From positions 1,364,001-1,428,000 of the forward strand of contig NZ_JBJDPS010000001.1 in NCBI RefSeq assembly GCF_044901685.1: 64,000 nt of DNA, in the 5' to 3' direction. Made by a program: the position numbers and the translations under genes. Below are positions 8,459 through 19,355 of the stretch, in pieces. Every line of letters begins with the position of its first letter. The stretch's first letter is position 1. The notes below the pieces were generated by a model. It was not told the DNA's origin. It did no database searches and worked only from the letters and a program-made list of their open reading frames with translations. The DNA comes from Micromonospora_G sp044901685. GTDB taxonomy: Bacteria > Actinomycetota > Actinomycetes > Mycobacteriales > Micromonosporaceae.

Positions 8459-9180
8459 CCCTCCGCGCCGGCCCGGTCGTACGCCTCGACCACCCACGCC
8501 TCGACCGTGTCCCGGTCGAGTCCGAGTGCCACCAGCACCCGGGCGCCCGGCTCCTCCGGGTGCCGCAGCAGCCCGAGCAGCAGGTGTTCGGTGCCGACGT
8601 AGTTGTGTCCCAGGCGCAGCGCCTCCTGGAAGGTCAGGTCCCGGACCCGGCGGGCACCGGGGGAGAGGGCGAGCGGCCCGGGGTGGGGCTCCCGGGGCGG
8701 GTCGAGCGTGGCCCGGGTCGCCGCCCGTACGGTCTCCGGCGCCGCGCCCAGACCCACCAGCGCCCGTACGGCCAGGCCGTCGGGTTCGTGCAGCAGCCCG
8801 AGGAGCAGGTGTCCACCGTTGACCTCGTCGTGCCCGGCCCGGCGCGCCTCCTCCTCCGCCCGCCGGACCACGTTGCGGGCGCGGTCGGTGAACCGGGCGA
8901 GGACCCCCGGCGGCAGGATCTCCCCGGTCTCCGCCCGGCGGGCCACAAAACGTTTCTGCACCGCTTGCTTGCTCACGCCGAGTCGCTGACCGATCTCGGC
9001 CCAGGAGGCCCCGTCCCGGCGCGCCTGGTCGACGAAGTGACCGACGAGGTGGTCGGCGACCTCGCCGAGGTATTCGGCGAGCAGGCTGGCGTCGGCCAGT
9101 CGCCCCAGTGCCGGCCCGTCGGCGTGCCGACCGTCGACGTACGCGACCAGGTCGTCGAGTCGTACCGGAGGTCCCACCAT
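8455..9180 (-). CDS. HTH protein with Clp N-terminal repeat domain
   Basis: A 241-residue protein. Residues about 40-80 contain a helix-turn-helix (ASWAEIGQRLGVSKQAVQKRF). Residues about 95-160 and 175-235 are two Clp N-terminal repeats (HLLLGLLHEPDGLAVRAL and EHLLLGLLRHPEEPGARVL). Full Clp ATPase modules are absent, so it is not an unfoldase; such stand-alone ClpN/HTH proteins are probably regulators. Its promoter carries two palindromes (9184-9229) and it is leaderless. It is translationally coupled to the MFS gene downstream. Confidence 0.8.
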   Translation of the reverse strand: MVGPPVRLDDLVAYVDGRHADGPALGRLADASLLAEYLGEVADHLVGHFVDQARRDGASWAEIGQRLGVSKQAVQKRFVARRAETGEILPPGVLARFTDRARNVVRRAEEEARRAGHDEVNGGHLLLGLLHEPDGLAVRALVGLGAAPETVRAATRATLDPPREPHPGPLALSPGARRVRDLTFQEALRLGHNYVGTEHLLLGLLRHPEEPGARVLVALGLDRDTVEAWVVEAYDRAGAEG

Positions 9181-9183
9181 GCC

Positions 9184-9229
9184 GTCAACCTTAGGTTGAC
9201 CCTGGCTCCCTGGTCAACCTGAAGTTGAC
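9184..9229 (-). promoter_or_regulatory. promoter with two palindromic operators
   Basis: GTCAACC-TTA-GGTTGAC (9184-9200) is a perfect palindrome and GTCAAC-CTGAA-GTTGAC (9213-9229) is a second one, 29 bp centre to centre. On the minus strand they overlap a -35 TTGACC and a -10 TAAGGT with 18-bp spacing; the -10 ends 7 nt before the ATG at 9180. Autoregulation by the ClpN/HTH protein is inferred. Confidence 0.7.
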
Positions 9230-9286
9230 GACCGCATCCGTGGAGTGGTTGATCCGCCAGGAGCCGGCGGCGATACGATACGCACG

Positions 9287-10237
9287 GTGACCGCGAGCGA
9301 GACCAACCCCGCCGACCCGGGACCGGCCCGGCCGGCGCGCGGCCGGCGTGGCCTGCTCGTCGCCATCGCCGCGCTCGTGCTGGCGGCGATCATCGCCGGT
9401 CACCGGCTGATACCCAACGTGGCCGGTATCGGCAGCATGGTCGACAGCGGCGTCCCCTTCCTCGGCGTCGGCATCCCGCTGCTGGCGCTCGCCGCCCTGC
9501 TGCGCCGGTCCCGGCTGGCACTGCTCGCCGTGCTGGTACCGACGCTGGTCTGGGCCGGCCTGTTCGGCACCGCCTGGCTCCCCTCCGGTGCCGGCGGCGA
9601 CCCCACGTTCCGGGTCGCCAGCCAGAACCTCCGGGTCGACAACCCAGCCCCGGTCGCCACGGTCACCACGCTTGCCGGCACCGACCCCGACCTGATCGGG
9701 TTGCAGGAGGTCGGCGGGGACAGCCGGGAGTCGGTCGCCAGGGCACTGCGGGACCGGTACCCGTACCAGGTGGCCGAGTCGACGGTCGCGCTCTGGAGCC
9801 GGTTTCCGGTCCGGGAGCACGTCGGCGTCGACACCGGCCTGGGCTGGAACCGGGCCCTGCGCGCGGTGGTGGAGACCCCTCGGGGGGACGTCGCCGTCTA
9901 CGTCGTACACCTCGGCTCGGCTCGGGCCGGTGACACCGCCACCCGTGACCGTACGGTCGCGGCGCTCGCCGCCACGCTGCGGCGGGAGCCGGCACCCCGG
10001 CTGATCGTGCTCGGCGACCTCAACACCGCCAGTACGGACCGGGCCATGGCGCCCCTGACCGACCTGCTCTCCGACGCCCAGGCCGACGCCGGACGGGGGC
10101 TCGGTTTCACCTGGCCGGCGTCGATGCCGGTGACCCGACCCGACCACGTGCTGTACCGGGGGCTCACCGCGGCGTCGGCCAACGTGCTGCGTACCCCGGC
10201 CAGCGACCACCGCGCGGTGACCGCCGGATTCCGCTGA
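9287..10237 (+). CDS. membrane-anchored endonuclease/exonuclease/phosphatase family protein
   Basis: A 316-residue protein. Residues about 20-105 hold three hydrophobic segments, then an EEP (DNase I-like/nSMase) domain: FRVASQNLRVDN at the start, LIGLQEVGGDS (metal-binding Glu), LIVLGDLNTAS (Asn of the GDxN motif), and a C-terminal SDHRAV (catalytic Asp-His). The active site therefore probably faces outward. GTG 9287 is chosen because a TACGAT -10 lies 7 nt upstream. Substrate could be nucleic acid, phospholipid or phosphate ester. Confidence 0.82.
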   Translation: MTASETNPADPGPARPARGRRGLLVAIAALVLAAIIAGHRLIPNVAGIGSMVDSGVPFLGVGIPLLALAALLRRSRLALLAVLVPTLVWAGLFGTAWLPSGAGGDPTFRVASQNLRVDNPAPVATVTTLAGTDPDLIGLQEVGGDSRESVARALRDRYPYQVAESTVALWSRFPVREHVGVDTGLGWNRALRAVVETPRGDVAVYVVHLGSARAGDTATRDRTVAALAATLRREPAPRLIVLGDLNTASTDRAMAPLTDLLSDAQADAGRGLGFTWPASMPVTRPDHVLYRGLTAASANVLRTPASDHRAVTAGFR

Positions 10238-10298
10238 CCCCTCCGGCGCCGCCGACCAACCACCCCATCAAACCTAGCGTCCTAGGATGCGGTAGAGC

Positions 10299-10318
10299 GT
10301 GTGGCGCCCGCACCACAC
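10299..10318. terminator. weak hairpin between convergent genes
   Basis: A 6-bp stem GTGTGG/CCACAC with an 8-nt loop lies between the EEP and OsmC stop codons. There is no T-run, so a terminator role is uncertain. Confidence 0.35.
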
Positions 10319-10356
10319 AAGAAGCAAGGCGAGGGGACCGAGCGACCGCGTCCGGA

Positions 10357-10776
10357 TCAGCGGTCGCCGGAGTTCGCTGGGGTGACGGTGAACGTGTGCC
10401 GTCCGCCGCCGTTGCTGGAGAAGGGCCAGAGCCGGTCGGCCGAGTCCGCCAGCCTCGCCAACTGCTGCCGGGTCAACCCCACCGCGGCGATGCTGGCCCG
10501 TACGTCCGCGTGGTAGCACCCGTCCGGGTCGCGGCCGAGCCGTGCCTCGGCCCGGACCTGGACCGTGTGCGCCTCGTCGCTGACCGTCGTCGCCGCCTCG
10601 ACGGCGGCGTGGTGCAGGCAGGCGGCGAAGGCGGCGGCCAGCAACTGCTCCGGCGACAGGCCGTCGCAGTGCGGCGCCAACGGCGAGGCGAGCGTCGTCG
10701 ACAGCTCCCCGTCACCGGTACGCAGTCGTCCGCCCGCCGCGGTGGCGGTGGCCTCACGGACCCACGAATCCGGCAT
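10357..10776 (-). CDS. OsmC/Ohr family protein lacking the second cysteine
   Basis: A 139-residue OsmC-fold protein. The first active-site region is intact (PEQLLAAAFAACLHHA, Cys in the helix). The second region, normally CPYS in Ohr, reads LWPFSSNGGG, so the second catalytic cysteine is missing. It begins MPDSWVREATATAAGG, like other Ohr-type proteins. ATG 10776 follows an AGGGGG RBS. Ohr proteins reduce organic hydroperoxides; this one may be impaired or have another role. Confidence 0.82.
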   Translation of the reverse strand: MPDSWVREATATAAGGRLRTGDGELSTTLASPLAPHCDGLSPEQLLAAAFAACLHHAAVEAATTVSDEAHTVQVRAEARLGRDPDGCYHADVRASIAAVGLTRQQLARLADSADRLWPFSSNGGGRHTFTVTPANSGDR

Positions 10777-10918
10777 CGCGTACCCCCTGTCGCTCCTGGC
10801 CGGGCTACCCGGCCGACCCGCCGTGAAACACCGACCGCCGCAAACGCCGGGCGGCTGGTCACCGGCGGCCGGATTTCCGCACTGGCTCCGGCATCGGTGG
10901 ATGACTATGGTGTGGCGC

Positions 10919-11575
10919 ATGCGCAGCACGCCCGCGCGGCTGTCGGCCGCCCTCGCCGCGACCCTGCTCGGGTTGACTCTGTCGTTGCTCGGCACGGCAC
11001 CGGCCGGGGCGGCGCGGGCGGCGACGCTGCGGGAGAGCGATCCCGGGGCGAACCAGACGGTGGAACGGCTGCCCGAGGTGATCACCCTGGTCTTCGACGA
11101 GTCGCCGGCCTCGACGAGGATCTCCGTGAAGGGGCCGGACGGCACCGACGTGGTGTCGTCCCCGCCGAACATCCGGGGCGTCGGCGTACGTCAGCCGGTC
11201 CGCCCCGGCGCCGCCGGCACCTACACCGTCAGCTACGAGATGTCGCCGGTCACCGGTCCGCCCGCCGTGGGCAGCTTCAGCTTCACCGTGCGCCAGGCCG
11301 GTCCGGCCCCCGCGCCCTCCGGTGCCGCCCCGCCCACCGCCCCGTCCGTCCCGGTCGGCTCTCCCAGCGGTGGCGGTGTGACGCCGCCCGCCACTCCCGC
11401 CGCGAGCGGCACCGCCGGCACCGACCCGGCCGGCTCGACTCCGTCCGCCCGTGCCGGCCGTGACTCCGCCGAGGGCGGGTCCGGGCCGTTGGTGGCCGTC
11501 CTGGTCCTGCTCGGCCTGGCCTCGGTCGCGACCGTGGTGGTGCTGGTGCTCCGGGCGCGGCGCGGCACCGCCTGA
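10919..11575 (+). CDS. CopC-domain membrane-anchored protein
   Basis: A 218-residue protein: signal peptide (residues 1-30), CopC domain (about 34-125, ATLRESDPGANQTVERLPEVITLVF), a Ser/Pro/Gly/Thr-rich linker and a C-terminal membrane helix (LVAVLVLLGLASVATVVVLVL) with a short basic tail. CopC proteins bind periplasmic copper through an N-terminal His; here the mature end reads ARAATL, so that His is absent. ATG 10919 lies 7 nt after a TATGGT -10; ATG 10901 and 10907 are alternatives. No copD is adjacent. Confidence 0.78.
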   Translation: MRSTPARLSAALAATLLGLTLSLLGTAPAGAARAATLRESDPGANQTVERLPEVITLVFDESPASTRISVKGPDGTDVVSSPPNIRGVGVRQPVRPGAAGTYTVSYEMSPVTGPPAVGSFSFTVRQAGPAPAPSGAAPPTAPSVPVGSPSGGGVTPPATPAASGTAGTDPAGSTPSARAGRDSAEGGSGPLVAVLVLLGLASVATVVVLVLRARRGTA

Positions 11576-11685
11576 CCCGAACCCTCGCCCCTTTTCCGGG
11601 GCCGTACCTCTTCGCCACCCGTTCCCGGCCGCTCGGCGGTGCCCGCGTCAAGGGAGTGTCAAGAAGGCCGGGCGGGGCGTAGCGG

Positions 11686-11702
11686 GGCCGTCAGAGACGG
11701 CC
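11686..11702 (+). promoter_or_regulatory. hairpin in the kdp upstream region
   Basis: A perfect 7-bp stem GGCCGTC/GACGGCC with a 3-nt loop lies about 80 bp upstream of the first small kdp ORF. It may be the end of the CopC transcript or part of the kdp leader; it cannot be told which. Confidence 0.35.
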
Positions 11703-11783
11703 GTCCCTCGGCGCGGACCGCGCTTCGATGGTTCGGTGCGGCCACCGATGGCCGCGATGAACCCGCGATGGAGGAGACGTTCG

Positions 11784-11867
11784 GTGATCGACGTCGTGTT
11801 CGTGCTGCTGACAGTGGGACTGTTCGCGGCCCTTGCCCTGGTGGTCCGGGCGGTGGAGCGGCTGTGA
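11784..11867 (+). CDS. 27-residue membrane peptide upstream of kdpF
   Basis: A tiny ORF, MIDVVFVLLTVGLFAALA continuing to RAVERL, with one membrane helix. It has a very strong GGAGGAGA ribosome-binding site at 11771-11778 and its TGA overlaps the kdpF GTG as GTGA. This arrangement makes it part of the kdp operon and a translated gene rather than chance. I know of no assigned function; a similar short peptide before kdpF is expected in other actinobacteria. Confidence 0.6.
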   Translation: MIDVVFVLLTVGLFAALALVVRAVERL

Positions 11868-11953
11868 ACGCCGTCAACCTCGTCGGTCTGATCCTGTCGG
11901 CCGCGCTGGCTGTCTTCCTGGTGATTGCCCTCCTGTTCCCGGAGCGTTTCTAG
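11864..11953 (+). CDS. kdpF: KdpF, small subunit of potassium-transporting ATPase
   Basis: A 29-residue single-helix protein (MNAVNLVGLILSAALA ... PERF), the normal size and shape for KdpF, which stabilises the KdpABC complex in the membrane. The GTG start overlaps the preceding stop and its TAG is directly followed by the kdpA ATG. Confidence 0.85.
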   Translation: MNAVNLVGLILSAALAVFLVIALLFPERF

Positions 11954-13609
11954 ATGAGTACGACAACCGCGGGCGTGATCTTCATCGTCGTGCTCGCCGC
12001 CGCACTGGTCGTGGCCTACCGCCCGTTCGGCGACTACCTGTACAACGTGGTCGCCGGCACCAGGCACTCGCGGGTGGAGCGGGGCATCTACCGGCTGATC
12101 GGCGCCGATCGGCGGGCCGAGCAGTCCTGGGGCGTGTACGCCCGCAGCGTGCTCGCCTTCTCGCTGGTCTCGCTGCTGTTCCTGTACGCGTTCCTGCGTC
12201 TGCAGGACAAGCTCTGGCTCTCGCTCGGCCTCGACCCGGTGACCGACCACGTCGCCTGGAACACCGCGGTCTCGTTTGTCACGAACACGAACTGGCAGGC
12301 GTACTCGGGTGAGTCGACCATGGGTCACCTGGTGCAGATGGCCGGCCTCGCGGTGCAGAACTTCGTCTCCGCCTCGGTGGGCATCGCGGTGGCGGTCGCG
12401 CTGGTACGCGGCTTCGCCCGCAGCCGCACCGACAAGCTGGGCAACTTCTGGATCGACCTGACCCGGATCACGCTGCGGGTGCTGCTGCCGATCGCGGTGC
12501 TCGGCTCGATCGTCTTCATCGCGGCCGGCATGGTGCAGAACCTGCACGGCGGCACCGACGTGACCACCCTGACCGGCGGCACGCAGACGATCACCGGCGG
12601 CCCGGTGGCCAGCCAGGAGGTGATCAAGGAGCTCGGCACCAACGGTGGTGGCTTCTACAACACCAACAGCGCCCACCCGTTCGAGAACCCGACCACTTGG
12701 ACCAACTGGCTGGAACTCTTCCTGATCTTCCTGATTCCGTTCAGCCTGCCCCGGGTCTTCGGCCGGCTGGTCGGCCAGAACCGGCAGGGGTACGCGATCG
12801 TGGCGGTGATGGCGATCCTCGCCATCGCCAGCATCGCGCTGACCAACGCGTTCGAACTGGCCGGTGACGGCACCGTGCCGCAGGCGGTCGGTGCGGCGAT
12901 GGAGGGCAAGGACGTCCGGTTCGGCATCTCGAACTCGGCCACCTTCGCGGCCGGCACCACGCTCACCTCGACCGGCGCGGTGAACTCGTTCCACGACTCC
13001 TTCACGGCGCTCGGCGGGATGATGCCGATGGTCAACATGATGCTCGGCGAGGTCGCGCCGGGTGGGGTCGGCGCCGGCCTGTACGGGCTGCTGATCCTCG
13101 CCGTGATCACGGTCTTCGTGGCCGGTCTGATGGTCGGCCGGACGCCGGAGTACCTGGGCAAGAAGATCGGTGCCCGCGAGATCAAGTTCGCCTCGCTCTA
13201 CTTCCTGGTCACGCCGACGCTGGTGCTGGCCGGCACCGCGCTGGCCTTCGGTACGGGCAACAACTCCACCGCGCTCAACGTGGGCCCGCACGGTCTTTCC
13301 GAGGTCCTGTACGCCTTCACCTCGGCGGCGAACAACAACGGGTCGGCGTTCGGCGGCATCACCGTCAACACCGGCTGGTGGGACACCGCGCTCGGGTTGG
13401 CGATGCTGCTCGGCCGCTTCCTGCCGATCGTCTTCGTGCTCGGCCTGGCCGGGTCGTTGGCCCGGCAGAAACCCGTACCCGCTTCCGAGGGCACGCTGCC
13501 GACCCACCGCCCGCTCTTCGTCGGCATGGTTGTCGGCGTGACGGTGATCCTCGTGGCGCTGACCTTCCTGCCCGCGCTCGCGCTCGGCCCGCTGGCCGAG
13601 GGCCTGTGA
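11954..13609 (+). CDS. kdpA: KdpA, potassium-binding subunit of the K+-transporting ATPase
   Basis: A 551-residue membrane protein of usual KdpA length with about 10 hydrophobic segments. The four selectivity-filter loops are visible as TNTNWQAYSGE, TNGGGFYNTNSAHPFENP, FHDSFTALGGMMP and TSAANNNGSAFGG. KdpA is the superfamily-of-K-transporters subunit that takes up K+ with high affinity, energised by KdpB. It directly abuts kdpF and is followed by kdpB after 23 nt. Confidence 0.97.
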   Translation: MSTTTAGVIFIVVLAAALVVAYRPFGDYLYNVVAGTRHSRVERGIYRLIGADRRAEQSWGVYARSVLAFSLVSLLFLYAFLRLQDKLWLSLGLDPVTDHVAWNTAVSFVTNTNWQAYSGESTMGHLVQMAGLAVQNFVSASVGIAVAVALVRGFARSRTDKLGNFWIDLTRITLRVLLPIAVLGSIVFIAAGMVQNLHGGTDVTTLTGGTQTITGGPVASQEVIKELGTNGGGFYNTNSAHPFENPTTWTNWLELFLIFLIPFSLPRVFGRLVGQNRQGYAIVAVMAILAIASIALTNAFELAGDGTVPQAVGAAMEGKDVRFGISNSATFAAGTTLTSTGAVNSFHDSFTALGGMMPMVNMMLGEVAPGGVGAGLYGLLILAVITVFVAGLMVGRTPEYLGKKIGAREIKFASLYFLVTPTLVLAGTALAFGTGNNSTALNVGPHGLSEVLYAFTSAANNNGSAFGGITVNTGWWDTALGLAMLLGRFLPIVFVLGLAGSLARQKPVPASEGTLPTHRPLFVGMVVGVTVILVALTFLPALALGPLAEGL

Positions 13610-13632
13610 CCGACATGCTGAGGAAAGAGAAC

Positions 13633-15830
<2,198 letters not shown>

Positions 15831-15831
<1 letters not shown>

Positions 15832-16712
15832 TGCGCCTACCTTCCTGGATCGCCCAACACCTCGCCGCGTTCCGCGCGGTGCTGGTCTTCACCGCCCTGC
15901 TCGGGCTCGCCTACCCGCTCGCCATGGTCGGGGTCGGGCAGCTTCCCGGCCTGCGTGACCGGGCCGAGGGCTCGCTGGTCCGGACCGCCGACGGCAACCC
16001 GGTCGGCAGCCGCCTGATCGGGCAGCTCTTCACCGACGCCGACGGCAACCCGGTGGCCCGTTACTTCCAGAGCCGCCCGTCGGCCGCCGGTGACGGCTAC
16101 GACCCGACCTCCACCAGCGCCAGCAACCTCGGCCCGGAGAGCGTCGTCGACACCCTCGCCGACAACCCGGACGACGCATCGCCGAGCCTGCTCACCCAGG
16201 TCTGTGAGCGCAGCCGGGCGATCGGCGACTTCGAGGGGGTGAGCGGCGCCCGGCCGTACTGCACCGCCGACGGCGTCGGAGCCGTCCTGGTGGTCTTCCA
16301 CCGGGACGGGCTGACCGGGCCGGTGACCCGGGCGGTCAGCGTCAACCAGGCCTGCCCGGCCACCCCGTTCGTCACCACCTACCAGGGGGTGACCGTGGAG
16401 TGCGCCCAGATCGGCCAGGACTACAGCGGCGGGATCGTCACCCCGGTCCGGGGCACCGCCCCGGCCGACCCGGTGGTGCCGGCCGACGCCGTCACCGCCA
16501 GCGGCAGCGGCCTCGATCCGCACATCAGCGAGGCGTACGCCCGGCTCCAGGCGCCCCGGGTGGCGCGGGAGCGGGGCACCGACGTCGCCACGGTACGGGG
16601 CCTGATCGGGAAGTACACCACCGAACGGGCCCTGGGCTTCATGGGCGAGCCGGCGGTGAACGTACTCGAACTCAACCTCGCCCTGGACCGGCAGTTCCCC
16701 GGCAACCGCTGA
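15831..16712 (+). CDS. kdpC: KdpC, enlarged form
   Basis: A 293-residue protein, about 100 longer than the usual KdpC (about 190). One N-terminal membrane helix (15-37) is followed by the conserved GSRLIGQLF, YFQSRPSA and SNLGP motifs, then an extra segment (about 105-215) with cysteines at 125, 144, 175 and 191, and finally the conserved ASGSGLDPHISEAYARLQ and VNVLELNLAL. KdpC assists K+ transport by KdpAB. ATG overlaps the kdpB TGA. Confidence 0.93.
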
Positions 16713-16740
16713 CCCCCAACGTGGGCGGCCCCGAACAGAG

Positions 16741-19302
16741 ATGCGGCAGGATCGACTGGTGGCACGTGGACAACTGCGCATCCATCTCGGGGCCGCCCCC
16801 GGAGTGGGCAAGACGTACGCGATGTTGGAGGAGGCGCACCGCCGGGCCGAGCGGGGCACCGACGTGGTGGTCGGTTTCGCCGAGACCCACGGGCGCAAGC
16901 ACACCGCGGCGATGCTCGGTGACCTGGAGATCGTGCCGCGCCGGACGATGACCTACCGGGGTGTCGAGTTCACCGAGATGGACGTCGACGCGGTGCTCGC
17001 CCGCCGGCCGGAGATCGCCGTGGTCGACGAGCTCGCCCACACCAACGTTCCCGGCTCGCGCAACGCCAAGCGTTGGCAGGACGTCCAGGAGCTGCTCGAC
17101 GCCGGCATCGACGTGCTCTCCACGGTGAACATCCAGCACCTGGAGTCGCTCAACGACGTGGTCGAGCAGATCACCGGGATCACCCAGCGGGAGACCCTGC
17201 CCGACGACGTGGTCCGCTCGGCGGAGCAGGTCGAGCTGGTCGACATGACCCCGGAGGCGCTGCGTCGCCGGATGGCGCACGGCAACATCTACCGCGCCGA
17301 CAAGATCGACGCCGCGCTCGGCAACTACTTCCGGGTCGGCAACCTCACCGCGCTGCGCGAGCTGGCGCTGCTCTGGCTCGCCGACAAGGTCGACGACCAA
17401 CTCGACCGCTACCGGGCCGAGAACCACATCGGGGCCCGGTGGGAGGCGCGTGAACGGGTGGTGGTCGCGCTCACCGGCGGCCCCGAGGGTGAAACCCTGA
17501 TCCGCCGCGCCGCCCGGGTCGCCGCCCGTACGCCGACCGGCGCCGACCTGCTCGCCGTACACGTCAGCCGCAGCGACGGGCTGACCGGTGTCGACCCGAC
17601 CCAGCTCGCCCGGCAGCGAGTGCTGGTAGAGAGCCTCGGCGGCACCTACCACCAGGTGGTGGGGTCCGAGATCGCGACAGCGCTGCTGGACTTCGCCCGG
17701 GGCGTCAACGCCAGCCAGATCGTGCTCGGCGCCAGCCGACGCGGACGGCTGGCGCAGATCTTCTCCCGGGGCGTCGGGGTCACCACCGTCGCGCTCTCCG
17801 GCTCGATCGACGTACACCTGGTCACCCACGAACAGATCGGGCACGGCCGGCGGGTGCCCTCGGTGACCAGCGCCCTGTCCCGGCGTCGTCGGCTGGCCGG
17901 GTTCGGGCTGGCCGCGATCGGCATCCCGGTGCTGACCGTGCTGCTCCGGCTGGTGGCCGATGACCTCTCCCTGGCCAGTGACATCCTGCTCTTCCTCGGG
18001 CTGGTGATCGCGGTGGCCCTGGTCGGCGGGCTCTGGCCGGCGACCCTCGCCGCGCTCGCCGCCTCACTGGTGATCAACTTCTTCTTCACCCCGCCGCTGC
18101 ACGCGTTCACCATCTCGCAACGGGAGAACCTGCTCGCCCTGGTGGTGTTCCTGCTGGTCGCGGCGGCGGTCAGCGCGGTGGTCGACCTGGCCGCCCGGCG
18201 GACCCGGGAGGCGGCCCGGGCCAGCACCGACGCCCAGACCCTCGCCATGGTCGCCGGCAGCGTGCTGCGCGGTGCCCGGCCACTGACCGCGCTGCTGGAA
18301 CGGCTGCGGGAGACCTTCAGCCTGACCTCGGTCACCCTGCTCGAACGCGCGCCGGAGGTGGCCGCCGGTCCGGACCGGCAGCGCGACCCGCGTGCCTGGC
18401 AGGTCGCGGCGACCGTCGGCGCCACCCCGTGTCTCACCCCGGCCGGTGGGGACGTCGAGGTGCGGGCGGCCGAGAACCTCTCGCTGGTGCTCTGCGGCCG
18501 GGTGCTCGACGCGGCCGACCGTCGGGTGGTGGAGGCGTTCGCCGCGCAGGCCGCGCTCGCGCTGCGCCAGGAGCGGCTGGCCGAGGAGGCGGCGACGGCC
18601 AAGCCGCTGGCCGAGGCCGACCGGATGCGTACGGCACTGCTCGCCGCGGTCAGCCACGACCTGCGTACGCCGCTGGCGTCGGCGAAGGCGGCGGTGAACA
18701 GCCTGCGCAGTTCCGAGGTCGAGTTCGACCAGTCCGACCGGGAGGAACTGCTCGCCACCGCCGACGAGTCGCTGGACCGGCTGACCCGCCTGGTGACGAA
18801 CCTGCTGGACATGAGCCGGTTGCAGGCCGGGGTGCTCGGGCTGTCGCTGGCCCCGATCGGGCTCGAGGACGCCGTCCCGCCGGTGCTGGACGAGATGGGG
18901 GAGCCGGCCCGGCGGGTCGGGGTGAGCCTGCCCGCCCACCTGCCGGCCGTCCGGGCCGACCCGGGCCTGTTGGAACGGGTCCTGGTGAACCTGGTCGCCA
19001 ACGCGCTGCGGTTCAGCCCGGCCGACCGGCCACCGTCGATCTCGGCCAGCGAGCACGGCGGGCTGGTCGAGCTACGGGTCGCCGACTACGGACCCGGGCT
19101 GCCGCACGACCAGTGGGAGCAGGCGTTCCTGCCCTTCCAGCGGCACGGTGACCGGGACAACCACGCGGGCGTCGGGCTCGGTCTGGCCCTGTCCCGTGGT
19201 CTGGCCGAGGCGATGGGCGGCACACTTGTCCCGGAGGACACCCCGGGTGGAGGGCTGACCATGGTGCTCAGCCTGCCGGCGGCCGAAGGAGAACGCGGAT
19301 GA
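16741..19302 (+). CDS. kdpD: KdpD, sensor histidine kinase
   Basis: An 853-residue sensor kinase. The N-terminal KdpD domain has a Walker-A-like GAAPGVGKT (17-25) and a universal-stress-type subdomain (about 235-360). Three to four membrane helices follow (about 375-490), then a GAF-like part, the dimerisation/phospho-acceptor motif AAVSHDLRTPL with H639, and an HATPase domain. It senses K+ limitation or turgor and phosphorylates KdpE. GTG 16759, with GCAGGA 8 nt upstream, may be the real start. It follows kdpC after 28 nt. Confidence 0.96.
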   Translation: MRQDRLVARGQLRIHLGAAPGVGKTYAMLEEAHRRAERGTDVVVGFAETHGRKHTAAMLGDLEIVPRRTMTYRGVEFTEMDVDAVLARRPEIAVVDELAHTNVPGSRNAKRWQDVQELLDAGIDVLSTVNIQHLESLNDVVEQITGITQRETLPDDVVRSAEQVELVDMTPEALRRRMAHGNIYRADKIDAALGNYFRVGNLTALRELALLWLADKVDDQLDRYRAENHIGARWEARERVVVALTGGPEGETLIRRAARVAARTPTGADLLAVHVSRSDGLTGVDPTQLARQRVLVESLGGTYHQVVGSEIATALLDFARGVNASQIVLGASRRGRLAQIFSRGVGVTTVALSGSIDVHLVTHEQIGHGRRVPSVTSALSRRRRLAGFGLAAIGIPVLTVLLRLVADDLSLASDILLFLGLVIAVALVGGLWPATLAALAASLVINFFFTPPLHAFTISQRENLLALVVFLLVAAAVSAVVDLAARRTREAARASTDAQTLAMVAGSVLRGARPLTALLERLRETFSLTSVTLLERAPEVAAGPDRQRDPRAWQVAATVGATPCLTPAGGDVEVRAAENLSLVLCGRVLDAADRRVVEAFAAQAALALRQERLAEEAATAKPLAEADRMRTALLAAVSHDLRTPLASAKAAVNSLRSSEVEFDQSDREELLATADESLDRLTRLVTNLLDMSRLQAGVLGLSLAPIGLEDAVPPVLDEMGEPARRVGVSLPAHLPAVRADPGLLERVLVNLVANALRFSPADRPPSISASEHGGLVELRVADYGPGLPHDQWEQAFLPFQRHGDRDNHAGVGLGLALSRGLAEAMGGTLVPEDTPGGGLTMVLSLPAAEGERG

Positions 19303-19355
19303 CCCAACCAGCCGGCGGACGGCCCGCCACACCCCGCCGGGACGGCCGCTCGTGA
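19299..19355 (+). CDS. 18-codon bridging ORF between kdpD and kdpE
   Basis: The ATG overlaps the kdpD TGA (ATGA) and its own TGA overlaps the kdpE GTG (GTGA). The encoded peptide starts MTQPAGGRP and ends RDGRS; it is Pro/Arg-rich. Both junctions are classical coupling overlaps, so ribosomes could pass from kdpD to kdpE by re-initiation. It may serve only as a coupling device; no peptide function is claimed. Confidence 0.4.
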   Translation: MTQPAGGRPATPRRDGRS

